A DNA stretch of 64,000 nt, taken from Streptomyces cupreus (lineage in GTDB: Bacteria > Actinomycetota > Actinomycetes > Streptomycetales > Streptomycetaceae). A program made the translations under genes and the position numbers. Location: NCBI RefSeq assembly GCF_014257025.1, contig NZ_JACMSF010000040.1, positions 24,125-88,124 on the forward strand, given 5' to 3'. The number at the start of each line of letters is the position of its first letter. Within the stretch, counting starts at the first letter, position 1. Shown here in pieces: positions 51,828 through 60,556 of this stretch. Under the pieces are notes generated by a model. It saw only the letters and a list, made by a program, of their open reading frames with translations. It was not told the DNA's origin and did not search any database.

Positions 51828-52226
51828 GTGCTGCCCCTCGCTCTGAACATCGGGATCATGCTGACCGGCTACATGCTGGTCATGGGCTACCTCGCCCTTG
51901 GCCTGCGGCTCCTTCACCGACAGAGGCCCGGCCCGGACAAGGCGGCCGGCAGGCCGGAGCACCTACTCGCGAAACAACTCGCTCCCGGCGCGCCCGGACC
52001 CGGGTGGCCCGGCCTGATCCGCCAGGTGCTCGGCACCGCCGTCGGGGGATACGTGCTGCTGATGGCCGTGGTGGTCGGCTACTACCACGGGGTGGTGCGC
52101 GTGGCGGGCCACTTTCTGGCAAGCGCGTTCACCGGCTCCGCGCTGCTGGTGGGGATCGCTCTGCCGGTGTTCTTCACCGCCTCATGGCTCACGGAGCGAC
52201 AACGGCGTAAGCGCGCTTCTGAGTGA
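51828..52226 (+). CDS. DUF6256 membrane protein
   Basis: A 132-residue membrane protein with three helices (LALNIGIMLTGYMLVMGYLA; VLGTAVGGYVLLMAVVVGYY; FTGSALLVGIALPVFFTASW) and a Pro/Gly-rich cytoplasmic loop. It matches DUF6256, which commonly follows DUF6186. GTG start at 51828. Function is unknown; the pair may be linked to stress control given the neighbours. Confidence 0.82.
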   Translation: MLPLALNIGIMLTGYMLVMGYLALGLRLLHRQRPGPDKAAGRPEHLLAKQLAPGAPGPGWPGLIRQVLGTAVGGYVLLMAVVVGYYHGVVRVAGHFLASAFTGSALLVGIALPVFFTASWLTERQRRKRASE

Positions 52227-52489
52227 CGCATATCGGGGCGGCGACGGCGCGGTGGCGCAGCAGCAGCCGTACCGGCCCCCAGAACGCGACCGCTGATCAC
52301 CAACGGCAGCTGCGCCCGCGTTCGGACGGCGAGCCCGACTTGCCCCTGGCGCCGGTGTGGGCGGCGCGAGAGGCGGAGAGGAAGGACGCTGGGTCGTTAC
52401 CCGCGCCACGCTCAGTGACTCACGACGACTTCTCGTCACCGATCGGCCATGGTGAGGGCTGATCGCCGATCCTTGGAGTGAACGACGTA

Positions 52490-53305
52490 ATGACGGCGCT
52501 GGTGACCGGGGCGACAGGGAATGTCGGTTCGAGGGCCGTCACGGAGCTGCGTGCTCTCGGCGTCCGAGTGGGTGCTTTCGTCAGGGATCCGGGCCGGGCG
52601 GCCGCCCTGATCGGCGGTGAGACCGAGCTGGCGGTGGGGGATTTCGGTGAGCCGTCGACGATCCGGCGCGCGCTCGAAGGTGTCGATCGGGTGGTCCTGA
52701 TCTGCCCGAACGACCTCCGGCAGGCCGAGTACGGGACGAGGGCGATCGACGCGTCGGTGGCTGCCGGGGTGGCGCAGGTGGTCTTCCTGTCGACGGTCGG
52801 GGCGCAGATTGGTTCGCCGCTGGTCTTCTTCGACCAACACGGCCGGATCGAGGAACATCTGCATGACTCGGGGATCCCAGGCGTGGTGCTGCGGGCCGGC
52901 CACCTGATGTCGAACGTGATCGGTTCGGCCGCGACCATCGCGCAGACCGGTCGCTTCTTCCTTCCGGCCCGGGACGCCCCGATCGCGATGGTCGATCCGA
53001 GCGACGTGGCCTCGACCTCCGCCGTGGTGCTGACCACCGCGGGACACACCGGCCGGACGTACGAGCTCACCGGCCCGGAGGCGATCAGCTACGCCGATGT
53101 CGCGCGGCGCCTGTCGAGCGTCCTGGGCCGATCCGTGGAGTACGTGGACGTACCCGACGTGGCGGCCGTCTTCGGCGCGCTGCGGGCCGGAGTGAACGCG
53201 TCCACCACCGGCACCGTGGGGGAGCTGACCGGCCGTGAGCCACGTCGCTTCGAGGAGTTCGCGCGGTCGGTGGCGCCGCTGCTGCTCGGCGGGCAGCGCG
53301 ACTGA
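52490..53305 (+). CDS. NmrA-like NAD(P)-binding protein
   Basis: A 271-residue Rossmann protein of the atypical SDR group. The dinucleotide motif is ALVTGATGNVGSRAV (residues 3-17, T-G-A-T-G-x-x-G). LICPNDLRQAEYGT and LSTVGAQIG replace the usual Tyr-Lys active site, as in NmrA/HSCARG-like proteins that sense the NADP(H) ratio or reduce quinones. ATG 52490 is used; an in-frame GTG at 52478 is possible. It is transcribed alone. Confidence 0.9.
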   Translation: MTALVTGATGNVGSRAVTELRALGVRVGAFVRDPGRAAALIGGETELAVGDFGEPSTIRRALEGVDRVVLICPNDLRQAEYGTRAIDASVAAGVAQVVFLSTVGAQIGSPLVFFDQHGRIEEHLHDSGIPGVVLRAGHLMSNVIGSAATIAQTGRFFLPARDAPIAMVDPSDVASTSAVVLTTAGHTGRTYELTGPEAISYADVARRLSSVLGRSVEYVDVPDVAAVFGALRAGVNASTTGTVGELTGREPRRFEEFARSVAPLLLGGQRD

Positions 53306-53917
53306 CACGGTGCGGCGGGTGCGCGAGCGCGGCACGATCGCCCGGGCAGCGCGGGAGTTCCCCGTCAATGTGGCCCCCACGGGCCCGTAGTCCCGCCAGA
53401 CCACAGGCATGGCCGCCATGCAGATCACCTCACCTCACCATCGGCGGGCACCGTGCCGGTGGGTGGGTTGTACGGATCAGTTGTCGTTGCCTCGGGCATC
53501 AGGTCATCACCCCTTCGGCGCCCCTGCGGGCCGCATGCCCTGCCTCGGGTTTCTGCATGTCACGACGAAGGGCGGACCAGATGACGGCACCCGCACGGTG
53601 GGGCCCGTGGGCCCGACTCCACGCTGGCGGCTCCGCTCCTGGCGGGTATTGCCAGTGGTGTTCCTCAGCCCCGTGATGTCCCGCTGCGGCGCGGCTGCCA
53701 ATGGGTTCCGCCCGCCCTAGCATGGAGCCAAGGGCAGGACAGAGAAGTCACCGCGTGCACCTCGTGCGGCGCATGCGGTACGCCGCCGGGCAGGTGCCAC
53801 CCGCGCCTCGCCACTTCTGATCAAGCCGACCGTTCCCAGTGCCGAACACCGCCCGCCCGGAGGCACGGCAATCCCGCGAACGCATGGGCGCGGTGGAAGA
53901 CCGGAAGGGCAAGATCG
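53306..53917. other. 612-bp region without a recognised gene
   Basis: Both strands were read. Frames are short or have shadow composition (Arg/Pro/Thr-rich). No palindrome of note was seen. It should hold the promoter for the DUF2267 gene. Confidence 0.45.
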
Positions 53918-54349
53918 ATGGCTCCCACACATCCACCCGACTTCGAGCACGCCATCCACACCGCCAACATCTGGCTCAAAGCGGTGTCGGAAGCCCTGGG
54001 TACCGAGGACCGCCACCTAGCCCACCGCGTACTGCGCACCTGGCTGCACACGCTCCGCGACCGGGTCACCATCGACGTGGCCGCCCACTTCGCCGCGCAG
54101 CTCCCCGACCTGCTGCGCGGCGCCTACTACGACGGCTGGGACCCCAGCACCGTACCGATCAAGTACGACCGCGAAGGCTACGTGAACCGCTTCGCCCGGG
54201 AAGCGAAGATCTCTGCCGACGACGTGCTCCGGATCACTCCCGCCGTCACCGCCGTCGTACGCGAACACGTCTCGCCCGGGCAACTGGAGGCGGCACTGGA
54301 GCAACTTCCGCACGACATCCGCGCACTCCTCCTCCAGCCGACTGCCTGA
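53918..54349 (+). CDS. DUF2267 protein
   Basis: A 143-residue cytoplasmic helical protein of the DUF2267 family. The hallmarks are TANIWLKAVSEALGTEDRHL, LRTWLHTLRDRVTIDVAAHF, AAQLPDLLRGAYYDGW and the YVNRFAREAKISADDVLRI segment, with EQLPHDIRALL at the end. DUF2267 proteins are abundant in stress and dormancy regions, and the role is unknown. It shares its family with the N-terminal half of the fusion at 57830. A small gene follows 103 bp later. Confidence 0.9.
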   Translation: MAPTHPPDFEHAIHTANIWLKAVSEALGTEDRHLAHRVLRTWLHTLRDRVTIDVAAHFAAQLPDLLRGAYYDGWDPSTVPIKYDREGYVNRFAREAKISADDVLRITPAVTAVVREHVSPGQLEAALEQLPHDIRALLLQPTA

Positions 54350-54452
54350 CCGAGCTCCACGCAACCAGTCCGGCGACGCCCCACGCATGTGGGTCAGGAC
54401 CTGACGGCCGCTCAGGTCACCGGCCGCTCACCACCTCGTAAGGGAGCACGAC

Positions 54453-54662
54453 ATGGCGCAGAACCGTTCCACTGAACCCGATGCCGCGCTCGGGCCGGAG
54501 GCCCGGCTGAGCCGGCTGGAAGCACAGGTCGCGACCCTGGCCGAGGCCCTCCGGGTACTCGCGCGTGGCCTGGAGAACATCCCGTCGAAGGACGTTCCGC
54601 CCGAGGAAGCGGAACGCGGCGCGCGACTCGCCCACGAACTCCTGCTCTCCCAGGGCCTGTAG
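54453..54662 (+). CDS. Small coiled-coil hypothetical protein (69 aa)
   Basis: A 69-residue soluble protein. The middle (RLSRLEAQVATLAEALRVLA) is a heptad-like helix likely to form a coiled coil. No family was recognised, though similar short proteins precede universal stress genes in streptomycetes. The ATG follows GTAAGGGAGCAC. It is 41 bp upstream of the universal stress protein gene and probably in its operon. Confidence 0.75.
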   Translation: MAQNRSTEPDAALGPEARLSRLEAQVATLAEALRVLARGLENIPSKDVPPEEAERGARLAHELLLSQGL

Positions 54663-54703
54663 ACACACCGTCGCGTCGGAAGAGAGACAACTGGGAGTCG
54701 GCG

Positions 54704-55588
54704 ATGACGCACGCACAGGGACGTAAACCGATCGTGGCCGGAGTCGACCCCGATTCCGGCAAACGCATGGTGCTCGGCTGGGCTGCCGACGAGGCACACC
54801 GGCGCGGCCTGCCCCTGCTGCTGGTCCTCGCGCAGAACGTACCGACCCCCGGGTACCGGCCGACGGGCGGGCGGCCGTCCTGGGTGGAGTGGAACGAGGC
54901 GCTGCACGCGACGGGGGATCGGCTGCTGAAGGAGGCGGTCGCCTTCGTCGAGTCCCGCCATGCGCACGTATCGGTGTCCGGGCTGTTGGCGGAGGGGCAT
55001 CCGGCGTGGGTGCTGGGTGAGCAGGCGCAGAACGCCACGGAGGTCGTGCTCGGTTCCTGGCACCTGAGTGCTGTCCAGGAGCTGTTCACGTCCGCCGCCG
55101 TCGCTCTGCCGCTCATCGCCCACGCGTCCTGCCCCGTGGTGGTCGTACCGGAGCCGGAACACATCGCCCAGCCGCAGCCGTACTTCGTGGTCGGGGTCGA
55201 CGGCAGCCCTCAGTCCGCTGCGGCCGTCGACTTCGCCTTCGAGGAGGCCGCCCTGCGCGGCGCGGCACTGCGGGCCCTGTATGTGTGGCACCCTCCGCGG
55301 CTCGGAACACTGGACGAGGAGGCAGCCGTCCAGGAGTGCCGCAGGCTCCTGACGGAGACGGTTACGGTGCGTGCCGCCGCTCGTCCCCAGGTGGAACTGC
55401 ACCAGGAGGTCGTGCGGGGCCACCCGGTAGAGGTCCTCGCCAAGGCGTCCGAGCACGCCCTCGGCCTGGTAGTGGGCACACGCGGGCACGGCGGCTTCAC
55501 CGGCATGCTGCTGGGCTCCGTCAGTCAGGGCGTACTGCACCACGCACGCTGCCCGGTCATCACCGTCCCGCATGCGCACGACCAGTAG
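54704..55588 (+). CDS. Tandem universal stress protein (UspA x2)
   Basis: A 294-residue protein with two Usp domains (about 1-145 and 155-290). Each begins with the ATP-site strand (IVAGVDPDSGKRMVLGWA; FVVGVDGSPQSAAAVDFA). The second domain keeps the ATP-binding loop G-x2-G-x9-G-S in GTRGHGGFTGMLLGSVSQ, while the first has a changed loop (LGSWHLSAVQELFTSAAV), so perhaps only the second binds ATP. These proteins support survival in hypoxia or starvation. It is followed 69 bp later by a CBS-BON gene. Confidence 0.93.
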   Translation: MTHAQGRKPIVAGVDPDSGKRMVLGWAADEAHRRGLPLLLVLAQNVPTPGYRPTGGRPSWVEWNEALHATGDRLLKEAVAFVESRHAHVSVSGLLAEGHPAWVLGEQAQNATEVVLGSWHLSAVQELFTSAAVALPLIAHASCPVVVVPEPEHIAQPQPYFVVGVDGSPQSAAAVDFAFEEAALRGAALRALYVWHPPRLGTLDEEAAVQECRRLLTETVTVRAAARPQVELHQEVVRGHPVEVLAKASEHALGLVVGTRGHGGFTGMLLGSVSQGVLHHARCPVITVPHAHDQ

Positions 55589-55657
55589 CCCGCACGCGCA
55601 CAACGACGCAACGGCAGAACGGCCCAAGTCGACAGGAGGGAGAGGAGGAGAGGTGAC

Positions 55658-56326
55658 ATGCTGCATCGAACGGTCGGCGACCTCATGACCGCGGCGGTTG
55701 TGAGCGTGCGGCGGGACACGGGCTTCAAGGACATCGTCGAGCACCTCGCTGAGCACGGCATCGCGGCGGTACCGGTCGTCGACGACCAGGGCCGCCCGAT
55801 CGGCGTCGTGTCGGAGGCGGACCTGCTGCGCAAACAGGAGAGTCAGGAGGATCCGGGCGGACATCTGGCAGGGCCGCACCTGCTGCCCGCGGAGCACGCC
55901 AAGGCCCACGCGCTGACCGCCGAGGGGCTGATGACCAGTCCGCCCGTCACGGCACGACCGCAGTGGTCGGTCGTGGAGGCTGCCCGTGCCATGGCCCGCC
56001 ACCACGTCAAACACTTGCCCGTCGTGGACGACGCCGGACATTTGGTGGGCATCGTCAGCCGTGGTGACCTGCTGCACGTCTTCCTGCGGCGAGACCCGAC
56101 GATCCGCGAGGAGATCATGACGGATGTCCTGACCCGGACGCTCGGCCTGGACCCTGGCGCGGTCACCGTCGAGGTCACCGATGGACGGGTGATGCTCAGC
56201 GGCACGGTGCCGGAAGGCAGCCTCATCCCCATCGCGGTACGTCTGTCCGAGAGCGTCGATGGCGTCGTCGATGTCACCCATCACCTCCGCGCCGAGACAG
56301 AGGCTACAGCCGGTACGCGACAGTGA
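55658..56326 (+). CDS. CBS-pair protein with C-terminal BON domain
   Basis: A 222-residue protein. Two CBS motifs (LMTAAVVSVRRDTGFKDIVE with IAAVPVVDDQGRPIGVVSEA; GLMTSPPVTARPQWSVVEAA with KHLPVVDDAGHLVGIVSRGD) make a Bateman module for adenine nucleotides. A BON domain follows (VTVEVTDGRVMLSGTVPEGS; ESVDGVVDVTHHLR), which may bind membranes or lipids. The same order is found in dormancy-linked proteins. The ATG has GGAGGAGAGG upstream. It ends the operon with the universal stress gene. Confidence 0.93.
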   Translation: MLHRTVGDLMTAAVVSVRRDTGFKDIVEHLAEHGIAAVPVVDDQGRPIGVVSEADLLRKQESQEDPGGHLAGPHLLPAEHAKAHALTAEGLMTSPPVTARPQWSVVEAARAMARHHVKHLPVVDDAGHLVGIVSRGDLLHVFLRRDPTIREEIMTDVLTRTLGLDPGAVTVEVTDGRVMLSGTVPEGSLIPIAVRLSESVDGVVDVTHHLRAETEATAGTRQ

Positions 56327-56534
56327 CCCACGTCCCTGCCGCGGACGGGGTCACCGACGTGATCAAGTCGTGTTCGAGAGGAAGTTGCCGCTTCGGCCCT
56401 GGCGCCGCAGAACCTCCTGACCCACCGCCGGCCCGCGGGACCGCCGCGCCGCCGACGGCCCGACGAGCCACAGCTGGTCATCGACCTCGGCCGGTCCGAC
56501 GAGCTCACCCCGCCCGCCGAGGATGTCCGCACAC

Positions 56535-56723
56535 TCATCGCGGGTGCGCCGACGCTTGCGTGGTCTCCTCGAGCTCATGCGCGGCCTTGCGCAGCAGCCG
56601 CCGGGCCAGGTCGTTGAGCGCCCGGGCGGTGACGAGCTCCTCGCCGACCCGGGTCTGTGCCGGATCACTCGGACTGCGCCGGGAACGTCCGCGGGGCGAC
56701 GTCGTCGTGTGCCACGCAAGACC
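56535..56723 (-). pseudogene. DUF1876-like protein, C-terminal fragment
   Basis: The minus strand reads HTTTSPRGRSRRSPSDPAQT then RVGEELVTARALNDLARRLL and RKAAHELEETTQ. This is the second half of the small DUF1876 proteins of streptomycetes, in which a beta-hairpin (RAEARLHTGDG) should come before. That part is absent and no start is present. The flanking 56327-56534 has no supported gene. Confidence 0.5.
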
Positions 56724-56774
56724 CCTGGGTAGTCGTACCGGTGATACGACTCCCTCCTTGAGGAGGTGACTCGG

Positions 56775-57074
56775 ATGCTGTTCCTCGGACTGCTCCTCCT
56801 CGCGGCCACCGGCGCCTTCACCGGCCTGGCGATCGCCGACAACCTGTCCGGCGGCCCCGAGTACACCGTGACGGTACTCGACCGCGACATCGCCACCATG
56901 AACACGCTCGCCGTCTTCAGCTCCGGCATCGTCCTGGCGCTGATCTTCTGCCTGGGTCTGGCCATGATGGTGAACGGGGCGGTGCGCCGCCGTCGCAGGA
57001 GCCTGCAGAGGTACCCGGAGCAGGACGGCACGACCCGGCTGGACGAGATGATGGGGCCGGACACCCGGGCCTGA
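56775..57074 (+). CDS. Small two-helix membrane protein (99 aa)
   Basis: A 99-residue membrane protein with two helices (MLFLGLLLLAATGAFTGLAI; AVFSSGIVLALIFCLGLAMM) and the extracytoplasmic segment DNLSGGPEYTVTVLDRDIAT. The tail is basic then acidic. Similar proteins are common in streptomycetes with no known role. The start is fixed by GAGGAGGTGAC before ATG 56775. Confidence 0.82.
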   Translation: MLFLGLLLLAATGAFTGLAIADNLSGGPEYTVTVLDRDIATMNTLAVFSSGIVLALIFCLGLAMMVNGAVRRRRRSLQRYPEQDGTTRLDEMMGPDTRA

Positions 57075-57137
57075 GCAACGGGTGGCGGGGAGACGCGACG
57101 GCGCGGGCACACGCTGATCGTGCTGGTACCGGCGGGA

Positions 57138-57545
57138 TCAGCTGCTGTGCAGGCCGAACAGGAGCTGTACGTCCGCGGCGTCGACGGTGAGCGCGTCCGG
57201 CGAGCCGGGGTCGACGGCCAGCGACACGTCCTCGCCCGGCCACACAGCGGCGAGGACGCCCAGCCGTACCCGCTGGCAGGGCGTCGTGTACGACAGCGCG
57301 GCCGCCACGGTCGCCTCTGAGGTGAACACTGGAACGAACGGGCCGTCCTCCCGGTGCCGGACGACGGGCACGGGAACTGCGGCACTGGGCCGCCACCGGC
57401 CGGCCTCGTCCGCCTGCGGCACCAGCACTTCACCCTCGGCGAGGGCGTGCACCCAGGCGGGGACCGGTGCGTGGCGGTCATCGGCCAGGGCGTCGAGCGC
57501 CCTCCGGATGCGTGCGGCGATCGGTTCGGGCGACGAGTCGGTCAT
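57138..57545 (-). CDS. SseB-like domain protein
   Basis: A 135-residue protein of the SseB N-terminal domain type. The N-terminus is helical (PEPIAARIRRALDALADDRH), followed by VPAWVHALAEGEVLVPQADE, VPVPVVRHREDGPFVPVFTS and CQRVRLGVLAAVWPGEDVSL, ending with GSPDALTVDAADVQLLFG. SseB-like proteins are involved in protein-protein contacts (enhanced serine sensitivity in E. coli); here the function is unknown. ATG 57545 follows GGGAG. A broken duplicate is at 50570-50880. Confidence 0.8.
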   Translation of the reverse strand: MTDSSPEPIAARIRRALDALADDRHAPVPAWVHALAEGEVLVPQADEAGRWRPSAAVPVPVVRHREDGPFVPVFTSEATVAAALSYTTPCQRVRLGVLAAVWPGEDVSLAVDPGSPDALTVDAADVQLLFGLHSS

Positions 57546-57829
57546 ACGGCGCTCTCCCACTCCGCCGGTTCACGGCCAGTAGGCCGCGAGCAGCGCCTTC
57601 GGCACCCGCCGGTAGCCGGTGAGGCAGGTGTCGTTCAAGGGAGTGTCCATGATCATTCCCATTGCTGGGGGCCTCCGCGGTAATGGTCGAGGCTGCATCC
57701 GGGTTCCCGGCGTCCCCCGGCCTATACCGTCACGTACGTACCTGTTGAGGCGAGCGCAGTCGGTGGACAGCGGTGTAACCGACGATGACGCCGCATCCGC
57801 TGAAGAACGGCCGACCGACATCGCGCACA
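57546..57829. other. 284-bp region without a supported gene
   Basis: On the minus strand a 26-codon frame (MDTPLNDTCLTGYRRVPKAL onward, about 57570-57650) is protein-like but too short to judge. Otherwise nothing was seen. Confidence 0.35.
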
Positions 57830-58825
57830 TCAGCGCTCGTACAGGCCCACCAGAGTTCCTTCGGCCAGTTCCCGTCCCGTCACGGCTTCATGGACCTGCT
57901 CCGCGGTGGGCGCATCACGCAGGACGCACGGCTCCGCCAGGGCGTAGAGATGGAAGACGTAGCGGTGCGGTAGTTCCCCGGGCGGCGGATGCGGCCCGCT
58001 CCAGCCCGGTCGGCCGAAGCCGTTGACCAGTTCCGTGCCGCCCGGTGGGGGCCGGCCCGCTGCCACGCTCTCGCTGCGGGGGTCGATGCCGACGACCGCC
58101 CAGTGCACGACGCTGCCGGACGGCGCGTCGACGTCCTCGCACAGCAGCACCAGCTCCGTCGCCCCGTCCGGCACGCCGGACCAGGTCAGCGGCGCTGAGA
58201 CATCCCCCGCGTCCTCGGTGTACCGGGGCGGGATACGGTGATGATCTTCGAAGACGGGGCTTGCGAGCTCGAGTGCGGTCGAGCGGCCCTGGTGCGCCCG
58301 TTGCGGCACGGCACGGTCCCCGGTCGATGAACTGGCTGGCTTGGCTGACGCAGGCCGCGTGGGCTGGTGGCCGCCGACGGGCGTACGGGCGTGAGTACCG
58401 GCGGTCTCGCGGTGTGCCGTGGTGTCGGTGCTGCCGGCGAAGAGTCTCGCGGCCAGCTCGTCGTCCAGGGAGTCACACACCTTCTCGGCCACGCTGCCCT
58501 GGACGGCCTTCCCCACCACCTCGATCACCGAGCGGGCGTCATGGACCGCCTTCGGGAACCCCTTTCCTTCGCGCCCGGCCACCCGCTCGAAGAACTCGTG
58601 TTCACTCATGTGCACCCCGGTGCCGGAAACTTCCGCTGCCTTCTCGCCACGTCGCAGATGCTCCGCGATCTCCTGCGGCAACTGCGCGGCCAGTTTCTCG
58701 GCCAGCCCGGCGGGGATGCGTTCGCCGAGGGTCTCCAGCGTCGCACGGGTCGCCCTTTCCGCCGCGCTCCGGCTGTCCAGCCGCGCCCGCGACTGCACCT
58801 GACCGATGAACTCCTCGTGGCGCAT
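57830..58825 (-). CDS. DUF2267-PEBP (YbhB/YbcL) fusion protein
   Basis: A 331-residue protein with two unrelated domains. Residues 1-135 are DUF2267 (MRHEEFIGQVQSRARLDSRS; ERIPAGLAEKLAAQLPQEIA; VAGREGKGFPKAVHDARSVI). A Ser/Thr/Pro-rich linker (about 135-175) leads to a phosphatidylethanolamine-binding (Raf kinase inhibitor-like) domain, shown by ELASPVFEDHHRIPPRYTED, SAPLTWSGVPDGATELVLLC, DVDAPSGSVVHWAV and the GPHPPPGELPHRYVFHLYAL block, the last two forming the ligand pocket. The second domain is full length. ATG 58825 has a GGTGAGG site. It is the first gene of the minus-strand group before the phenolic-lipid cluster. Confidence 0.9.
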   Translation of the reverse strand: MRHEEFIGQVQSRARLDSRSAAERATRATLETLGERIPAGLAEKLAAQLPQEIAEHLRRGEKAAEVSGTGVHMSEHEFFERVAGREGKGFPKAVHDARSVIEVVGKAVQGSVAEKVCDSLDDELAARLFAGSTDTTAHRETAGTHARTPVGGHQPTRPASAKPASSSTGDRAVPQRAHQGRSTALELASPVFEDHHRIPPRYTEDAGDVSAPLTWSGVPDGATELVLLCEDVDAPSGSVVHWAVVGIDPRSESVAAGRPPPGGTELVNGFGRPGWSGPHPPPGELPHRYVFHLYALAEPCVLRDAPTAEQVHEAVTGRELAEGTLVGLYER

Positions 58826-59003
58826 GGGACCTCACCTTCCAGTCAATCGGGTAGCCAGGGCGGCGTGCAGCAATCACCGTGACGCACGGAATCAGCCTGT
58901 CAGGACTCGACCGGGGACGGGCTTGGCAACCCCGGGGCCCCTTTCCAGGATCCCGGCGACGTGCTGTGGCGGGAGATGTGGCCGTTCCGGCAGCGGCGGA
59001 GTC

Positions 59004-60035
59004 CTATGCCAGTGCGTTCACTGCTGCTGCGAAGAGGCGCGGCAGGCGTTCGGCCGTAGGCATGATGTGGGGGGCGAGCGCGGGCTGCTGACGGGCCCTC
59101 ACCAGGAGTTCCGTCAGGAGCCGGTGGCGGCGGGTCGCGCGGGTCCACTCGGTCTCGTAGCGGCCCGGTGTGCCCCGCCGCACGTTGGCGACCAGGGCTT
59201 CGGCGCCGGCAAGGGCGAGGGAAACGCCTTCACCGGTCAGCGCATCGATGTATCCGGCAGCGTCGCCGACGAGCAGTACCCGCCCGTGGACGCGGGTACG
59301 GGCATGCCGGCGCAGCGGTCCAGCGCCTCGCACCGCAGTGACGGCCGCTTCCGCAGGAAGGCGGGCCGCCAGTTCGGGGAAGCCCTCCAGCTGGGCGGTG
59401 AAGGGGGCTCGCCGGGCCGTGAGCAGGGCGACGCCGACGAGTGCGGGGCCGAGCGGGGTGACGTACGCCTCGGCGTGCGCTCCCCAGTGCACCTCGACGT
59501 AGGGCGACCAGGGGGGCACCGCGTAGTGCCGGCGCAGCCCGTATCGGGGTGCCCCGCGGGTCTTCACCTCCAGGCCGAGGCAGCGGCGCACGGGTGAGTG
59601 CAGGCCGTCCGCGGCGACCAGCCACCGGGCGCGCAGCCCCGTGCCGGGGATGGTCACGCCTGTGCTGTCCTGCCGTACGTCCTCGACCCGTAGGGGCAGT
59701 ACGGGCACCCCGGCGTCCAGGACGGCCCCGTGCAGGGCGCTGTGCAAGTGGGTGCGGCGCGCGCCGAGGCCCAGGCCGTGCCGGAACGCGGCCTGGACCT
59801 GGCGGGGGCCCTGGATGTAGCGGATGCCGGTGATGGGGTGGCCGGGGATCTCCAGGCCGAGGGTGGTGAGGGCGCGGACGGCGCCGGGCATCAGGCCCTC
59901 ACCGCATGCCTTGTCGACCGGCGCCGGGCGTGGCTCGGCGATGACGGTGTCCAGGCCGGCGCGGGCGGCGTGCAGGGCGGTGGCGAGGCCGGCGGGTCCG
60001 CCTCCGGCGATCAGCAGGTCGTGGCCGGTGCTCAC
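59004..60035 (-). CDS. FAD-dependent oxidoreductase, geranylgeranyl-reductase/hydroxylase type
   Basis: A 343-residue flavoprotein. The FAD motif is LLIAGGGPAGLATALHAARA, followed by the family signature KACGEGLMPGAV, ARWLVAADGLHSPVRR, and LLVGDAAGYIDALTGEGVSL. It is in the group that includes PHBH-like hydroxylases and geranylgeranyl reductases, and in the related srs and agq clusters the enzyme at this place oxidises the resorcinol ring to a (hydro)quinone. Its GTG start overlaps the methyltransferase gene by four bases. It is the last of three co-transcribed genes. A prenyl-chain reductase role is also possible. Confidence 0.9.
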   Translation of the reverse strand: MSTGHDLLIAGGGPAGLATALHAARAGLDTVIAEPRPAPVDKACGEGLMPGAVRALTTLGLEIPGHPITGIRYIQGPRQVQAAFRHGLGLGARRTHLHSALHGAVLDAGVPVLPLRVEDVRQDSTGVTIPGTGLRARWLVAADGLHSPVRRCLGLEVKTRGAPRYGLRRHYAVPPWSPYVEVHWGAHAEAYVTPLGPALVGVALLTARRAPFTAQLEGFPELAARLPAEAAVTAVRGAGPLRRHARTRVHGRVLLVGDAAGYIDALTGEGVSLALAGAEALVANVRRGTPGRYETEWTRATRRHRLLTELLVRARQQPALAPHIMPTAERLPRLFAAAVNALA

Positions 60036-60547
60036 GCGGGCACCGCCTGGGTGAGGGCCGCGTTCTCGCAGCGGACCCGGACGGCGAGCAGCATCGCGTT
60101 GGCGACGGTGAACACCGTCGCGGTCAGCCATGCGGAGTGCGCCAGCGGCAGGGCGGCGACCTCCACGACGACCGCGAGGTAGTTGGGGTGGCGCAGGAAG
60201 AGGTAGGGGCCGGCACCGACCAGGCGCGCGCCGGGGACGACGATGACCCGGGTGTTCCAGTACGGCCCCAGGGTGGTGATGCACCACCAGCGCAGGGCCT
60301 GGGCCAGGACGGCGAGCGCCAGCATGGGCCATCCCAGGGCGGGCAGGAAGGGCCGGTCGGCGAGCACGGGTTCGAGCAGACAGCAGGCGAGCAGGCCCGT
60401 GTGCAGGGCGACCATGACCGGGTAGTGGCCACGGCCGTGCTCCACTCCGGCGCGGGCGCGGGTCCAGGCCGCGTTGCGCCGGGCGACGAGGAGTTCGGCG
60501 ACGCGTTCGGCGGCGACGGCCAGGATGAGAAGCGTGTACCACGGCAT
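60032..60547 (-). CDS. Isoprenylcysteine carboxyl methyltransferase-like membrane methyltransferase
   Basis: A 171-residue membrane protein with four helices. The ICMT/PEMT signature is in LGPYWNTRVIV and GPYLFLRHPNYLAVVVEVAA, where the His-Pro-Asn-Tyr part shapes the SAM site. In srs- and agq-type clusters the equivalent enzyme O- or C-methylates the lipid phenol made by the PKS. ATG 60547 is preferred; a GTG at 60556 directly follows the PKS stop codon. The close packing with both neighbours shows a single operon. Confidence 0.88.
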   Translation of the reverse strand: MPWYTLLILAVAAERVAELLVARRNAAWTRARAGVEHGRGHYPVMVALHTGLLACCLLEPVLADRPFLPALGWPMLALAVLAQALRWWCITTLGPYWNTRVIVVPGARLVGAGPYLFLRHPNYLAVVVEVAALPLAHSAWLTATVFTVANAMLLAVRVRCENAALTQAVPA

Positions 60548-60556
60548 GAGGACCAC

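Noticed and set aside
54428..56284. 618-codon minus frame across the stress genes
   Set aside because: It is antisense to the coiled-coil, universal stress and CBS-BON genes, which have clear motifs.
56750..56775. Short inverted repeat GTCGTA-7-TACGAC near the small membrane gene
   Set aside because: Only six base pairs per arm; likely by chance in GC-rich DNA.
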